Source: Paenibacillus odorifer (GTDB taxonomy: Bacteria; Bacillota; Bacilli; Paenibacillales; Paenibacillaceae). From it: a DNA stretch of 64,000 nucleotides. Below are positions 8,141-17,769 of this stretch, in pieces. Position numbers and translations under genes: made by a program. Below the pieces are notes generated by a model. That model was not told the origin of the DNA. It worked only from the letters and a program-made list of their open reading frames with translations, and made no database searches. The stretch is from the NCBI RefSeq assembly GCF_000758725.1, contig NZ_CP009428.1:5890001-5954000 (forward strand), read 5' to 3'. The first letter of the stretch is position 1. Each line of letters starts with the position of its first letter.

Positions 8141-9174
8141 AAACCAATAGCCCACCTGCTAATTTCAAGCAAATTCATAGGCTCTTTTTACTGATCATCC
8201 TTATACTAGTGGCCTGTTTTATCGGCAGTATAATGTTTCTGTACGGGTTCGACCCCACTCTGCTCCAACTGACTTCTCTATTCATCATCTGTATATTAGC
8301 GACAGGAGCCGTATGGGTCTGGTTATGGAACCGTCAGATCACAATCTATATACAGACCTTGGATACAGCGATTGAGCGGGCTATACATGACCAGCCGCCA
8401 CTCACTAACTATGAAGAAACCGCTCTGTCTTCGATGGAACATAAACTAAAGCGGTATATAGGGATGGCTAAGGCGAATGAACGAAATATTCAAACAGAGA
8501 AAAACAAAATAAAAGAGCTGATCTCGGATATCTCCCATCAAACCAAGACCCCCCTCTCTAATATCATGGTATTCAGTCAGTTGCTGGAAGAGATGCCCGG
8601 ACTAAATGAGAATGTCCGGCACTACATACAGCATATTAAAGCGCAGTCAGATAAGTTGGATTGGCTGATCCAGTCTCTAATCAAATTATCACGTTTGGAA
8701 ACAGGAATGATCTCCCTACAGCAGATTGAGGCGAAACCGCTCATACAAACTCTGATGCAGGCTTTATCCCAGATTTATGCACAAGCGGAAAACAAACAAA
8801 TTACGATCAATATTGACTGCGGGACACACATCTTAGCCTGCCACGATGTCAAATGGACAAGTGAAGCGCTATTCAACCTGCTCGAGAATGCTGTGAAGTA
8901 CACGCCGCATAGCGGACAAATCTCCGTTCTTGCTGAAAGCAATGAGATGTTCACCTGTATTCACCTTACCGATACTGGGCTTGGAATCCCCAGCGAAGAA
9001 ATCCCTCACATCTTTAAGCGGTTTTACCGAGGGAAGCAAGCGCGTGAATTCGAGGGGGTCGGCATCGGGTTGTTTTTGTCCAGAGAGATTATCACGGCGC
9101 AAGGCGGCCATATCAACGTCATTTCTGAAACTGGAAAAGGTACAACTTTCTCTGTTTACCTGCCCCAGCGCTGA
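8137..9174 (+). CDS. Sensor histidine kinase with minimal external loop, BceS-like
   Basis: Membrane kinase of 345 residues. Two helices (about 16-36 and 44-64) leave only about seven residues outside, so it cannot bind a ligand through an external domain; in Bce-type systems the ABC transporter does the sensing. The H-box LISDISHQTKTPLSN gives His134, and the HATPase domain shows the N-box NLLENAVKY, DTGLGI and GVGIGLF. It overlaps the regulator gene by 4 bases. About 100 bases separate it from the transporter genes. Confidence 0.92.
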   Translation: MKTNSPPANFKQIHRLFLLIILILVACFIGSIMFLYGFDPTLLQLTSLFIICILATGAVWVWLWNRQITIYIQTLDTAIERAIHDQPPLTNYEETALSSMEHKLKRYIGMAKANERNIQTEKNKIKELISDISHQTKTPLSNIMVFSQLLEEMPGLNENVRHYIQHIKAQSDKLDWLIQSLIKLSRLETGMISLQQIEAKPLIQTLMQALSQIYAQAENKQITINIDCGTHILACHDVKWTSEALFNLLENAVKYTPHSGQISVLAESNEMFTCIHLTDTGLGIPSEEIPHIFKRFYRGKQAREFEGVGIGLFLSREIITAQGGHINVISETGKGTTFSVYLPQR

Positions 9175-9276
9175 AATAGAATGTGTCATTATGGTCAGAA
9201 TTCAGACACTCTCCTGTCAGATTGATTTGCTACCCTTAAATTATGGACAAACAGATCTCATTGGAGGGGAAGAGTT

Positions 9277-9975
9277 ATGCCGATTCTACAGACTGAAAAT
9301 TTAAAAAAACACTATGGAAAGGTGGGCTCAAGCGTTAAGGCTTTGGACGGCATATCACTGTCAGTGGAAAAAGGGGAGTTTGTCGCCATTGTCGGCACTA
9401 GCGGCAGCGGCAAAAGCACCCTTCTTCATATGCTTGGCGGATTAGATCGGGCAACAGAGGGCAAGGTTTACGTGGACGGGAATGATATTTTTGCGATGAG
9501 TGATGAGAAGCTGACCATTTTTCGGCGCAGATCGGTTGGGTTTGTTTTTCAGAACTATAATTTGGTACCCATACTAAATGTGCGGGAGAATATTGTGCTG
9601 CCTATTGAACTGGACGGTGGCAAAGTTGACGAAACTTATCTTGATCTGATCATCCGCACTTTAGGCTTGCAGGAAAAGATGAATACTCTACCTTCTAATC
9701 TGTCTGGCGGACAGCAGCAACGGGTGGCAATAGCCAGAGCATTGGCGACCAAACCTTCAATCATCTTAGCAGATGAACCTACAGGTAATCTGGACAGCAA
9801 AACAAGCCAAGAAGTGCTGATTTTACTTAAACAGATGAGCGAAAAATTCAACCAAACCATTGTGATGATCACACACAATGAACAAATCGCTCAAACTGCT
9901 GACCGTATTATCCGTATTGAAGATGGCATCATTTTCACTGGACAACCCCGTAGCTCCGGAGTGAGCCAGCCATGA
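9277..9975 (+). CDS. ABC transporter ATP-binding protein (MacB/Bce type)
   Basis: A 232-residue ATPase of the family partnering FtsX-type permeases. Walker A GTSGSGKST (about 41-49), Q-loop FQNYNLVP, signature LSGGQQQRVAIARAL, Walker B IILADEPTGNLDS and the switch His in MITHNE are all present. GGAGGGGAAGAG lies before the ATG at 9277. Its end overlaps the permease start by 4 bases (ATGA). It powers the neighbouring permease for peptide resistance, sensing or release of envelope substrates. Confidence 0.96.
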   Translation: MPILQTENLKKHYGKVGSSVKALDGISLSVEKGEFVAIVGTSGSGKSTLLHMLGGLDRATEGKVYVDGNDIFAMSDEKLTIFRRRSVGFVFQNYNLVPILNVRENIVLPIELDGGKVDETYLDLIIRTLGLQEKMNTLPSNLSGGQQQRVAIARALATKPSIILADEPTGNLDSKTSQEVLILLKQMSEKFNQTIVMITHNEQIAQTADRIIRIEDGIIFTGQPRSSGVSQP

Positions 9976-12506
9976 TCAGCACGAATAACCATAAGACTAT
10001 TGCTACTTTAGCCAAAAAAAGCCTCAAAGCCAACCGTGCTCGCAATTTCACTATCATCTGTGCCATCGTACTGACTACGCTTTTGATCACCACCGTGTTT
10101 ACCTTGGCGCTCAGTATTAACAAATCGATGCAACGCGCACAAATGCAGACTACTGGCAGCGATTATCATGGAAGCTTCAAATATCTGAATCCTGCCGAGT
10201 TGGAGAAGCTGAAGAATCACCCATCCATCAAAGAGTATGGCGTTTTTCTTAAGGTTGGCGATATAAGCACCAGTCTGTTCAAGAATAACCGGGTAGAGGT
10301 CCTTCGAATTGACGAGAATTATGCCAAACACGGATTTATCAACTTTATAGCTGGCGGACTGCCCTCCCAAGAGAATGAAATCGTCCTAAATACTTGGGCG
10401 CTTGACTTGCTTGGAGCAAAACATGAGTTAGGCCAGACTGTGAAGCTGGATATAGACATTGGTGAAAAAGTCATAAGCCAAGACTTTAAGCTCTCCGGGT
10501 ATTACGAAACCGATCAAAATTTGGCGATGTCAGGATTAGCTTTTGTATCCGAAGCATTTACACAGAAGAACATTTCCCATATTGACCCGGATATCTCTGA
10601 GGCAACGGGTTCTTATGTAAACACCGCAGGTCTAGGGGTGATGTTTAACAATTCTTATAATATTGAACAGAAGGTACAAAAGATTTTGACGGACACCGGC
10701 CTGGATGTACCTTATGGTGTCAATCCGGCTTATACAAGTGTGTCTCTCTCCGATAATCTAATGAATATCATTCCTTATGCAGTTGTCATTCTTATCACCA
10801 TGCTGAGCGGCTATTTACTAATCTACAATATCTTTTTTATTTCCGTCGTGCGGGATGTCAAATTTTATGGCCTGCTAAAGACCATCGGTACCACACCCCG
10901 ACAACTAAAAAAGATCATCTCCATTCAGGCCCGCTCACTTTATCTAGTCGCATTGCCTTTTGGATTGGGGTTGGGATATCTGCTAGGTCTGCTGATTCTC
11001 CCTATGACCTCCTCATTTTTAATCGGTTCTACTGATAATGTCTATTCTGCTAGCCCGTGGATATTTATTGGTGCAGCAGCATTCTCGTTTATGACCGTAT
11101 GGATCGCCGCAAGCAAACCGGGCCGGATGGCTTCGCGAACCTCGCCGGTAGAGGCTGTAAAATTTGCAGGAGTCAGCAGCGGCGGAAAACGGAACGCCAA
11201 AAAATCAAAACATGGCGCAAAACTTCACAACATGGCGTTCTCCAACCTGTTCAGAAGCAAAAAGAAGCTGATCCTGATGCTCTCTTCACTCTCCTTGAGT
11301 ATCATCTTGTTCAGTACCATTTTCACAGTAATTTCCTCACTGGATGTGAACAAATATCTGGCTTCCTTTATCTCCGGTGATTTTTTGGTTCAGAATGAAG
11401 TGTTAGTCAGTATTACAGGGCCTCGAGACGGTGATCCATACAAGCTTTCAGAGGATTTCGCCAACAATCTAAGTAAAATTGACGGTGTAGAAAGTGTTGA
11501 TAAGGTTTACCACAGATATGTTCCATCTCCTATCGATGATGCTGTCCGGGCTATTTTGGAGCCAATGGCAGCTGCTGATCCACATCCCTATCTTCTCTCC
11601 ACTTTAGATAAGAGGGGGGTGATCTACAATAATTTATATGGATTAGATCCGGGCTGGTTTGATCTTGTGGACAAGGATATTATTGAAGGGGAGTTTAACA
11701 GGCAGAAGTTTGCTTCAGGAAAATATGCGGTCATAGCTGAGGCCATGTTTATAGAAGAAGATAGCTACCGCGCCTATTATCATCCTGGAGATACAGTCAC
11801 TTTCGAGAAGTCGGGTAAATCTTATGAAGTGATGGCAGTAGTAAAAAATGATGCAGTATATGCTGCCACAACAAAATCTTTCTCTTTGTTAGGGTACAAC
11901 GTCTTCCTCCCTGCTTCGGAGCTGCAGAAGGAAATGCCGCAAGGTACAGATCCAGCCAATATTGTTTCAGCCACACTACATGTCGATCCAGCTAAAATGG
12001 ATTTAGTAGAACAAGCAGCCAAGGCTCTAACAGATTCGACAAATGAATTATCCTTGAAATCCAGGGAGGATTATAAAGATGAGCTCGGTGGATTCATTCG
12101 CATTTTTCAAACCGTGGGGTATGGGCTTAGCCTGGTCATTGCTCTAATCGGGGTGCTGAATTATATCAACACTGTACTCACCGGGGTAGTCTCACGCCGC
12201 AATGAATTTGCCATGCTGGAGAGTATTGGCATGACCAAAAAGCAGCTAAAACGTATGCTGATCCTTGAAGGATTATACACCGTTTTGCTAACCGTCCTCA
12301 TAACCTCAACATTAGGTGTATTGCTGACCTATAACCTTTCCAAAAGCATCACGGAAAATATGGCCTTTATGGTATTTCAGATGAGTTGGCTGCCGTTTAT
12401 CCTCACCGTTCCTATTTTGTTAATTCTCGCTTACACAGTGACACTGAGAGCCTATAAAACGTTATCCCAAGCATCCATAGTGGAACGGCTGAGAGAAGCC
12501 GAGTAA
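9972..12506 (+). CDS. FtsX-like ABC transporter permease
   Basis: An 844-residue permease. An N-terminal helix (about 21-47) precedes an external domain of about 200 residues, then three helices (about 268-390) form the first FtsX unit. A second helix (about 430-452) precedes another external domain and the second FtsX unit at the C-terminus (about 710-835). This double, MacB-like layout differs from the classic ten-helix Bce permease with one large loop. Start ATG at 9972 overlaps the ATPase gene. Last gene before the hairpin at 12536. Confidence 0.93.
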   Translation: MISTNNHKTIATLAKKSLKANRARNFTIICAIVLTTLLITTVFTLALSINKSMQRAQMQTTGSDYHGSFKYLNPAELEKLKNHPSIKEYGVFLKVGDISTSLFKNNRVEVLRIDENYAKHGFINFIAGGLPSQENEIVLNTWALDLLGAKHELGQTVKLDIDIGEKVISQDFKLSGYYETDQNLAMSGLAFVSEAFTQKNISHIDPDISEATGSYVNTAGLGVMFNNSYNIEQKVQKILTDTGLDVPYGVNPAYTSVSLSDNLMNIIPYAVVILITMLSGYLLIYNIFFISVVRDVKFYGLLKTIGTTPRQLKKIISIQARSLYLVALPFGLGLGYLLGLLILPMTSSFLIGSTDNVYSASPWIFIGAAAFSFMTVWIAASKPGRMASRTSPVEAVKFAGVSSGGKRNAKKSKHGAKLHNMAFSNLFRSKKKLILMLSSLSLSIILFSTIFTVISSLDVNKYLASFISGDFLVQNEVLVSITGPRDGDPYKLSEDFANNLSKIDGVESVDKVYHRYVPSPIDDAVRAILEPMAAADPHPYLLSTLDKRGVIYNNLYGLDPGWFDLVDKDIIEGEFNRQKFASGKYAVIAEAMFIEEDSYRAYYHPGDTVTFEKSGKSYEVMAVVKNDAVYAATTKSFSLLGYNVFLPASELQKEMPQGTDPANIVSATLHVDPAKMDLVEQAAKALTDSTNELSLKSREDYKDELGGFIRIFQTVGYGLSLVIALIGVLNYINTVLTGVVSRRNEFAMLESIGMTKKQLKRMLILEGLYTVLLTVLITSTLGVLLTYNLSKSITENMAFMVFQMSWLPFILTVPILLILAYTVTLRAYKTLSQASIVERLREAE

Positions 12507-12535
12507 TGTAAGACACACCTAAATAGTCCTATTAC

Positions 12536-12578
12536 AAAAAGGGCAGCCCGGTAAATATCGCCGGGCTGCCCTTTTTTT
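12536..12578. terminator. Bidirectional terminator between the Bce-like module and metNIQ
   Basis: Perfect 11-bp GC-rich stem GGGCAGCCCGG/CCGGGCTGCCC with nine-base loop, flanked by an A run and seven T, so it works for both converging transcripts. Confidence 0.95.
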
Positions 12579-12595
12579 ATAGATCCATATTCAGC

Positions 12596-13426
12596 TTATT
12601 TAAACGCAGGCAACGCAATATCCGCGTAATTATCCTCAAGGAACTTCTTCACTTCAGGACCGCTGATCCGTTTAGCCAGCTTTTGAATGGCGTCAGAATC
12701 CTTGTTGTCTTCACGTGCCACCAAAGTAATTGTGAATTCGGAATCTTCGCCTTCCGTAATCAGCGCATCTTTCTTCGGTGTCAATCCTAGTGGGCTCGCA
12801 TAAGCCGGAGTCATGGCTACTAAATCGCCATCATCAAGCATACGGGCCAGCATTAGGAGATCGACTTCTTCAAACTTGAATTTTTTTGGATTCTCAGTAA
12901 TGTCTGCTTGTGTGGCTTGAATGCCTACGCCTTCTTTTAGCTTAATAAGATCAGCTGCAGCGAACATTTGCAATGAACGACCGATGTTAGATGGATCATT
13001 AGCCATTACAAGCGTAGCCCCTTCAGAAAGATCAGCTATAGTCTTGTAACGTTTGGAGTATCCGCCATAAATAGCGTCATAGACAGGCTGTACCTCTACC
13101 AGATTAGAGCCTTTGCTTTCATTATATTGCTTCATATAAGGAACGTGTTGGAAAAAGTTAGCGTCTACCTCTTTATTAGCTAAAGCCTCATTAGGCTGCA
13201 CATTGTCAGAGAGAACAACGATCTCCAGATCAATGCCATCTTCCTTAAGGAGCGGCTTCACAATATCCAGAATTTCTGTCATAGGTGGGATCAGTGTAGC
13301 GATCTTTAATTTGGTTAACTCATCATTACTACCTTTTGCAGCATTATTCTCGGCTGCTTTATTAGAGCCACAACCCGCTACGACCAATACCATTAATGTA
13401 AGCACAAGTATCATTGATTTTTTCAT
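12596..13426 (-). CDS. metQ: Methionine ABC transporter substrate-binding lipoprotein
   Basis: A 276-residue NlpA/MetQ-family lipoprotein. The N-terminus MKKSMILVLTLMVLVVAGC is a lipoprotein signal with the lipobox VAGC, so the protein is anchored outside the membrane. The mature part has the family core: LKIATLIPP, DANFFQHVPYMKQYNE, ANDPSNIGRSLQ and the late EDNKDS segment. It binds methionine (D or L) for import by MetN/MetI, which lie directly upstream in the same order. Ends before the shared terminator. Confidence 0.95.
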   Translation of the reverse strand: MKKSMILVLTLMVLVVAGCGSNKAAENNAAKGSNDELTKLKIATLIPPMTEILDIVKPLLKEDGIDLEIVVLSDNVQPNEALANKEVDANFFQHVPYMKQYNESKGSNLVEVQPVYDAIYGGYSKRYKTIADLSEGATLVMANDPSNIGRSLQMFAAADLIKLKEGVGIQATQADITENPKKFKFEEVDLLMLARMLDDGDLVAMTPAYASPLGLTPKKDALITEGEDSEFTITLVAREDNKDSDAIQKLAKRISGPEVKKFLEDNYADIALPAFK

Positions 13427-13468
13427 TAGTACTACTAACCCCCAGTTTATATATTGAACTATTTTGTA

Positions 13469-14131
13469 TTAACGCTTATCCAACAGCCTTGCGATAGTCC
13501 CCCCGGTGAACTGAACCAATTGGACCAATACAATCATCACAAGAATGGCATAGATCATCACTTCCGTCTCAAAACGCTGATAACCATAACGGATAGCGAA
13601 ATCACCAACCCCTCCCCCACCAACAACTCCCATCACGGTCGAGAAGGAGATAAAGCTAATTGTAGAAGTAGTAAGTCCAAGGACTAGACCCGAACGAGCT
13701 TCCACGTAAAGAAATTTAAAGATCAAGCCCAGCTTCGAGGCTCCCATCGATAATGCTGCTTCAATGACCCCTTTTGGAACCTCCAGCAACGACTGCTCCA
13801 CTAACCGAGCATAATAGGCAATAGCGATTATAGATAATGGAACCGCTGCTGCAATCGTCCCAATGGCGGTCCCGACCAGGAAACGAGTGACTGGAATTAG
13901 CGCAACGACCAGCAGCAGGAACGGAAACGAGCGGATAATATTAACGATACTGTTGAGCACCAGAGACAACGTTGTATTCTCATAAAGCTGCCCTTTTCGG
14001 AAAAAAAACAACAAGGTGCCCAGTGGAAGCCCCAGCAGCACTGCCGCTCCAACAGAAATACCAACCATCACAAAGGTTTCACCGATCGAATCCCACATCT
14101 GTGCCTGATATTGAAGTACACTATCAAACAT
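13469..14131 (-). CDS. metI: Methionine ABC transporter permease
   Basis: A 220-residue permease with five hydrophobic helices and the ABC-permease EAA-type loop EAALSMGASKLGLI. I chose the ATG at 14131 (MFDSVLQYQAQ) because GCGGGGGAAG lies in front; the longer frame would run far into metN. It overlaps metN by 8 bases, indicating coupling. MetI forms the membrane channel of the importer and contacts MetN in the cytosol and MetQ outside. Confidence 0.95.
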   Translation of the reverse strand: MFDSVLQYQAQMWDSIGETFVMVGISVGAAVLLGLPLGTLLFFFRKGQLYENTTLSLVLNSIVNIIRSFPFLLLVVALIPVTRFLVGTAIGTIAAAVPLSIIAIAYYARLVEQSLLEVPKGVIEAALSMGASKLGLIFKFLYVEARSGLVLGLTTSTISFISFSTVMGVVGGGGVGDFAIRYGYQRFETEVMIYAILVMIVLVQLVQFTGGTIARLLDKR

Positions 14132-14996
14132 GATCTTCCCCCGCTTTACCAAGAATCTGATCGCGGTATGTCCCGGCGCTGGCTGCTGCTGGACGGAATT
14201 CACCGTCTTCACGAGAGAACGAATCTACAATGCACCCTTTTTCCATCACCGATACATGAGTACATATGCTTTTGACAACATCCATCTCATGCGTAACAAT
14301 GACAACCGTTACTCCAAGACTTGAATTCACATGCTTCAGCACGTTCAAGATATCTGTAGTGGTTCCTGGGTCCAGAGAGGACGTTGGCTCGTCACATAGC
14401 AATATTCCCGGACTGTTCGCTAGCGCGCGGGCAATCGCAACACGCTGACGTTGTCCTCCGCTGAGCTGTGCCGGATATTGTTTTGCCTTATCTGCCAGTC
14501 CAACAAAATCCAGACACTCCTTCACACGTTTCATTCGTTCATGCTTTGGGACATCTGCCAGCTCCAGCGGGATCGAAACATTCCGCTCTACTGTGACGTT
14601 ATAAACAAGATTAAATTGTTGAAAGATCATTCCAATCTTTTGCCTTGCTTTACGCAGTGCTTTACTAGGCATTTCGGTCAGGTTGTGGCCATCTACAGTA
14701 ACCGTTCCCTGATCCGGCTGTTCCAGAAGATTCATCAGTCGCAGCAGCGTAGATTTCCCCGCACCACTCTCACCAATGATCCCGTGAATGGATCCCTGCT
14801 TTACCTCCAGCGATACCTCATCCACAGCCTGATAGATGCCTTCCTTCAGCTTGAACCCTTTACTTACCCGACTCAGCGACAGTATTAGAAGCTCCCCCTT
14901 CCTTTCCCTTATATAATGAACCTCCATGAAGTGAGACATTGTATTACAATTTTCTAAAATCTGTTTTATTAAAAATCTCCTTAAATAATAAGACAT
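14124..14996 (-). CDS. metN: Methionine ABC transporter ATP-binding protein, start uncertain
   Basis: ATPase of the methionine importer: Walker A GESGAGKST, Q-loop FQQFNLV, signature LSGGQRQRVAIARAL, Walker B ILLCDEPTSSLD and switch His in IVTHEMD. The coordinates given are the longest frame (290 residues). Homology would start near LSLSRVSKGF, about 37 residues in. A strong GGGGGAG site lies there, but the codons after it are ATA and CTG, not ATG, GTG or TTG. The upstream ATG of MEVHYIRERKGELL has no good ribosome-binding site. So either a non-standard start or an N-terminal extension is used. Confidence 0.92.
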   Translation of the reverse strand: MSYYLRRFLIKQILENCNTMSHFMEVHYIRERKGELLILSLSRVSKGFKLKEGIYQAVDEVSLEVKQGSIHGIIGESGAGKSTLLRLMNLLEQPDQGTVTVDGHNLTEMPSKALRKARQKIGMIFQQFNLVYNVTVERNVSIPLELADVPKHERMKRVKECLDFVGLADKAKQYPAQLSGGQRQRVAIARALANSPGILLCDEPTSSLDPGTTTDILNVLKHVNSSLGVTVVIVTHEMDVVKSICTHVSVMEKGCIVDSFSREDGEFRPAAASAGTYRDQILGKAGEDHV

Positions 14997-15274
14997 TTCT
15001 TCTGCTGTGTCATCATTTTTATTTAAATGATATACCAGGAAGTTTGATAAAAACCTAAAAACCCTTTATACCGGGCTCTTTTTACACATTTATTAACAAA
15101 ATAAAAAGGGTTAGCAAAGGTAATCCTTCCCTCTTGAAATCATGATTCTCCTATTGCCCCACCACTAAACGCTCCACTGTTAATATAGCCATATTTGGTT
15201 TTTTTTAGTGTATGAAATGCAGTTAAAGCTACATTTGGTTCGTTGGAGTGTGATTTAAAGACCTGCTGTTACGC
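14997..15274. other. Intergenic region upstream of metN
   Basis: About 280 bases without a supported gene. On the minus strand it holds a terminator-like pair AACCCTTT/AAAGGGTT (about 15058-15112, loop of about 38 bases) followed by T-rich sequence, and a ten-codon frame MISRGKDYLC with a GGAG in front (about 15142-15110). A TACAAT box lies about 14950. I looked for S-box (SAM-I) riboswitch core motifs and do not see them. Confidence 0.4.
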
Positions 15275-15310
15275 AAAAAAGGATGTCTAAGCCAATAGCT
15301 TAAGACATCC
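15275..15310 (-). terminator. Terminator after the nucleoside cluster
   Basis: Stem GGATGTCT-AAGC/GCTTAGACATCC with one bulge, followed on the minus strand by six T. It ends the transcript of the ADP-ribosylglycohydrolase gene. Confidence 0.85.
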
Positions 15311-15371
15311 CATAATTCATATAGTAATCCCTGAATCCCTGATCTATTGAGTCCCATACTTGCTAAATCTT

Positions 15372-16769
15372 TTATGCCTTTTCGCCAAGCTCTCTGCGAA
15401 TCTTCAAGAACACTTGGTAGCTGCGTTCCGCACATTCCGAAATCGCAATCGGATGAAATCCGGGCAGATCCGCATATAACGTATCGTGAAGCGGTTCAAT
15501 CCATGAAGCCGGCAACTTACTTGCTCCAAGCTTCGCTCCCATAATTGAGCCCACAGTTGCCCCGTTACAGTCTGTATCCATTCCACCGTATACGGAAGTG
15601 ACGACTGTTTTTTCAAAATCATTCCCGCCATAAACAAGCGACGCGGCTACAAGAGCAGCATTATTATTTGTATGGACCGCATCATAGTGGCTAAAAGTAT
15701 CCCAAATGTTACGAACCAAGTCCCGCTCGCTTTTGGCCTTCTGCGCAATATCTATCCCCCGCAAAACCTCACTGGCAAGACGACTGGTACGCGGAATCTC
15801 ACTAAGGCCAATCTCTAGGATCCGTTCATTATCCTTCTCTGCAAAAGCTGCCGATATCATCGCCGCATTAAACATCTCACCGTAGATGCCATTTTTCACA
15901 TGTGAAAATGAAGCATCACGCCAGCCTAATTCTGCCGCAAGCTCAGGATAACCTGCTGCACCATAAGCCAGTCCATCTGCGCGTATAGCGGCACCAATCC
16001 ACTCGCGGTAAGGGTTTAAGTGCATCCGCACTCTTTCCTGCCGCACCAGCCAATCCGCAGGCTTCTCGCCATGCAGATGAGAGGTCTCCTGCGCAAAATT
16101 CATATATGACTGTGTCTCCGCCGTGCACACCTGACTATATGTTAAATGTGTATGCCACAGCTTTCCGATATCCCAAGAATCCCAGTTCAGACCTTTCTGT
16201 TCCAGCAGCATAAGACCCAGGACAGTGTAACGAATATCGTCATCGCTTTCCATATACTTGATCGTCTCGCGGGTACTGGCATGTGTCCATTCGCTTAAGC
16301 CAAGACCATATTCAGCCTCTGCCCGTGAATGCCCAGGCGTATAGCCAGTAATTGGCCAGGCGTCCGCACCCTGAAACCATAGCTCAATATTCTCCCAGCC
16401 CGGACGGCCATCTTTCCCATAGAGATAGTCCCAATACTCCAGCGGTTTCCCGAGTGCGCAGCCGACACTTCTACCGAGCCAGGCTCCATAGAACTTATCT
16501 CTCCATTCCGCTTCGCTCCAGTCCGCCTCAAGCTTACGTGGGCCTTCTGGACGTAGTTGACGAATCTCCTCCAGAGAGGATGGCTCTTGATACGGAAAAT
16601 CCTCACTGATCGTAAGCTCCATTAGCTCATTGTATACCTGCATCAGCTTGAGCTCATCGGCACCAGCAGCCGCTAGCTTATCCGCGAACCCATCAATCTC
16701 GCAACCTTCTTCTCCACGCTGAGCAATTTCAAACTGCACGGTCTCTTGAAGTCTCTCCCATCCTGCCAT
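15372..16769 (-). CDS. ADP-ribosylglycohydrolase (DraG) family hydrolase
   Basis: A 465-residue cytosolic protein with the two acidic metal-binding motifs of the DraG fold: ESDDDIRYT (about 189-197) and GGMDTDCNGATVG (about 405-417). The first ~95 residues are an extra domain without clear match. DraG enzymes split N-glycosidic or related bonds of ADP-ribose compounds. Here it starts 4 bases after a nucleoside hydrolase gene and ends a nucleoside-import operon, so a role in breaking down an imported nucleoside or ADP-ribose-like compound is plausible (inference). GGGAAG precedes the ATG. Confidence 0.88.
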   Translation of the reverse strand: MAGWERLQETVQFEIAQRGEEGCEIDGFADKLAAAGADELKLMQVYNELMELTISEDFPYQEPSSLEEIRQLRPEGPRKLEADWSEAEWRDKFYGAWLGRSVGCALGKPLEYWDYLYGKDGRPGWENIELWFQGADAWPITGYTPGHSRAEAEYGLGLSEWTHASTRETIKYMESDDDIRYTVLGLMLLEQKGLNWDSWDIGKLWHTHLTYSQVCTAETQSYMNFAQETSHLHGEKPADWLVRQERVRMHLNPYREWIGAAIRADGLAYGAAGYPELAAELGWRDASFSHVKNGIYGEMFNAAMISAAFAEKDNERILEIGLSEIPRTSRLASEVLRGIDIAQKAKSERDLVRNIWDTFSHYDAVHTNNNAALVAASLVYGGNDFEKTVVTSVYGGMDTDCNGATVGSIMGAKLGASKLPASWIEPLHDTLYADLPGFHPIAISECAERSYQVFLKIRRELGEKA

Positions 16770-16772
16770 AGG

Positions 16773-17729
16773 CTACTTCCCTTCAGCCGCTAGCAGCAGC
16801 TCTTGATCAAGCTTTTCCAGTGAATCAAAGATCAGCCTCATAAATGCTTCCCGGTCAACTCCCACCAATACTTGCACATTCGCTGGACGATCCGTCTTCT
16901 TCCGTCTGTCTGCAACTGTCATTCCCCGCGTCAGCTTGCCTTCTGTCTCCACCGTTACATATAGATGCTCAAATTCAAATAGTTCCGGATGCAGCAGCCA
17001 GGCAACAGCACATGGATCATGCAGCGCACTGCCGACATAGCCCATTTTTTTACCGTAAATCGAATAGAAATCCAGCAATTCTCCGACCATTGTAGACACT
17101 GGTCCCCGCTCTTTCAATGCTAGGATCTCATCTTCAAAAATAGCAGCCTTATCGGTCACATCCAGACCACTCATTGTGATCGGAATCCCCGACTCAAACA
17201 CAATACGGGCTGCTTCAGGATCTACATAGATATTAAACTCCGCAGTAGAGGTGACATTCCCATAAGAGATACCTCCGCCCATCAGTGAGATTTTTTCAAT
17301 TCTGTCTTTAATCTCTGGATAAGCCGTGATTAGCAGTGCGATATTTGTTAAAGGAGCCATCGGCACGAGCGTAATCTTCTCCTCTGAAGAACGGATGATA
17401 TTCAGCATAAACTCCACAGCACCCTGCTCTACAGGGCGGAATTTACTTGGGGGCAAAAGCGGCCCATCCATGCCCGATTCACCATGCGCTTCCTCACCTG
17501 TAACAAGCTTGCCGAACAGTGGGCCAGCAGCCCCTTTAGCTACAGGAATGTCAGCATTCACGAAGCTGATCACCTTCAGGGCGTTTTCCGTGATTTTATC
17601 TAAAATTTGGTTTCCACCAACCGTTGTAATCCCGCGCAGATCTAACTTCTCCGAATTTGCTATGGCAAGCAGTATCGCTATTGCGTCATCATGCCCTGGA
17701 TCGCAGTCAATAATAATAGGTGTTGGCAT
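16773..17729 (-). CDS. Nucleoside hydrolase (inosine/uridine-preferring family)
   Basis: A 318-residue calcium-dependent nucleoside N-ribohydrolase that splits nucleosides into ribose and base. The calcium-binding motif DCDPGHDDAIAIL lies at residues 9-21, and the family motifs LVPMAPLTNIALL, MGGG, EFNIYVDPEAA and the catalytic-region HDPCAVAWLL follow. Usual family length. AAGGAG lies before the ATG. It follows the transporter genes and precedes the DraG gene, so imported nucleosides are probably cleaved in the cytosol by it. Confidence 0.95.
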   Translation of the reverse strand: MPTPIIIDCDPGHDDAIAILLAIANSEKLDLRGITTVGGNQILDKITENALKVISFVNADIPVAKGAAGPLFGKLVTGEEAHGESGMDGPLLPPSKFRPVEQGAVEFMLNIIRSSEEKITLVPMAPLTNIALLITAYPEIKDRIEKISLMGGGISYGNVTSTAEFNIYVDPEAARIVFESGIPITMSGLDVTDKAAIFEDEILALKERGPVSTMVGELLDFYSIYGKKMGYVGSALHDPCAVAWLLHPELFEFEHLYVTVETEGKLTRGMTVADRRKKTDRPANVQVLVGVDREAFMRLIFDSLEKLDQELLLAAEGK

Positions 17730-17769
17730 AGTTACTCACTCCTTGTCTGTGTATCAATCATTTCAATCG

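Noticed and set aside
14997..15371. SAM-I (S-box) riboswitch before metNIQ
   Set aside because: Core S-box motifs were looked for on the minus strand and not seen.
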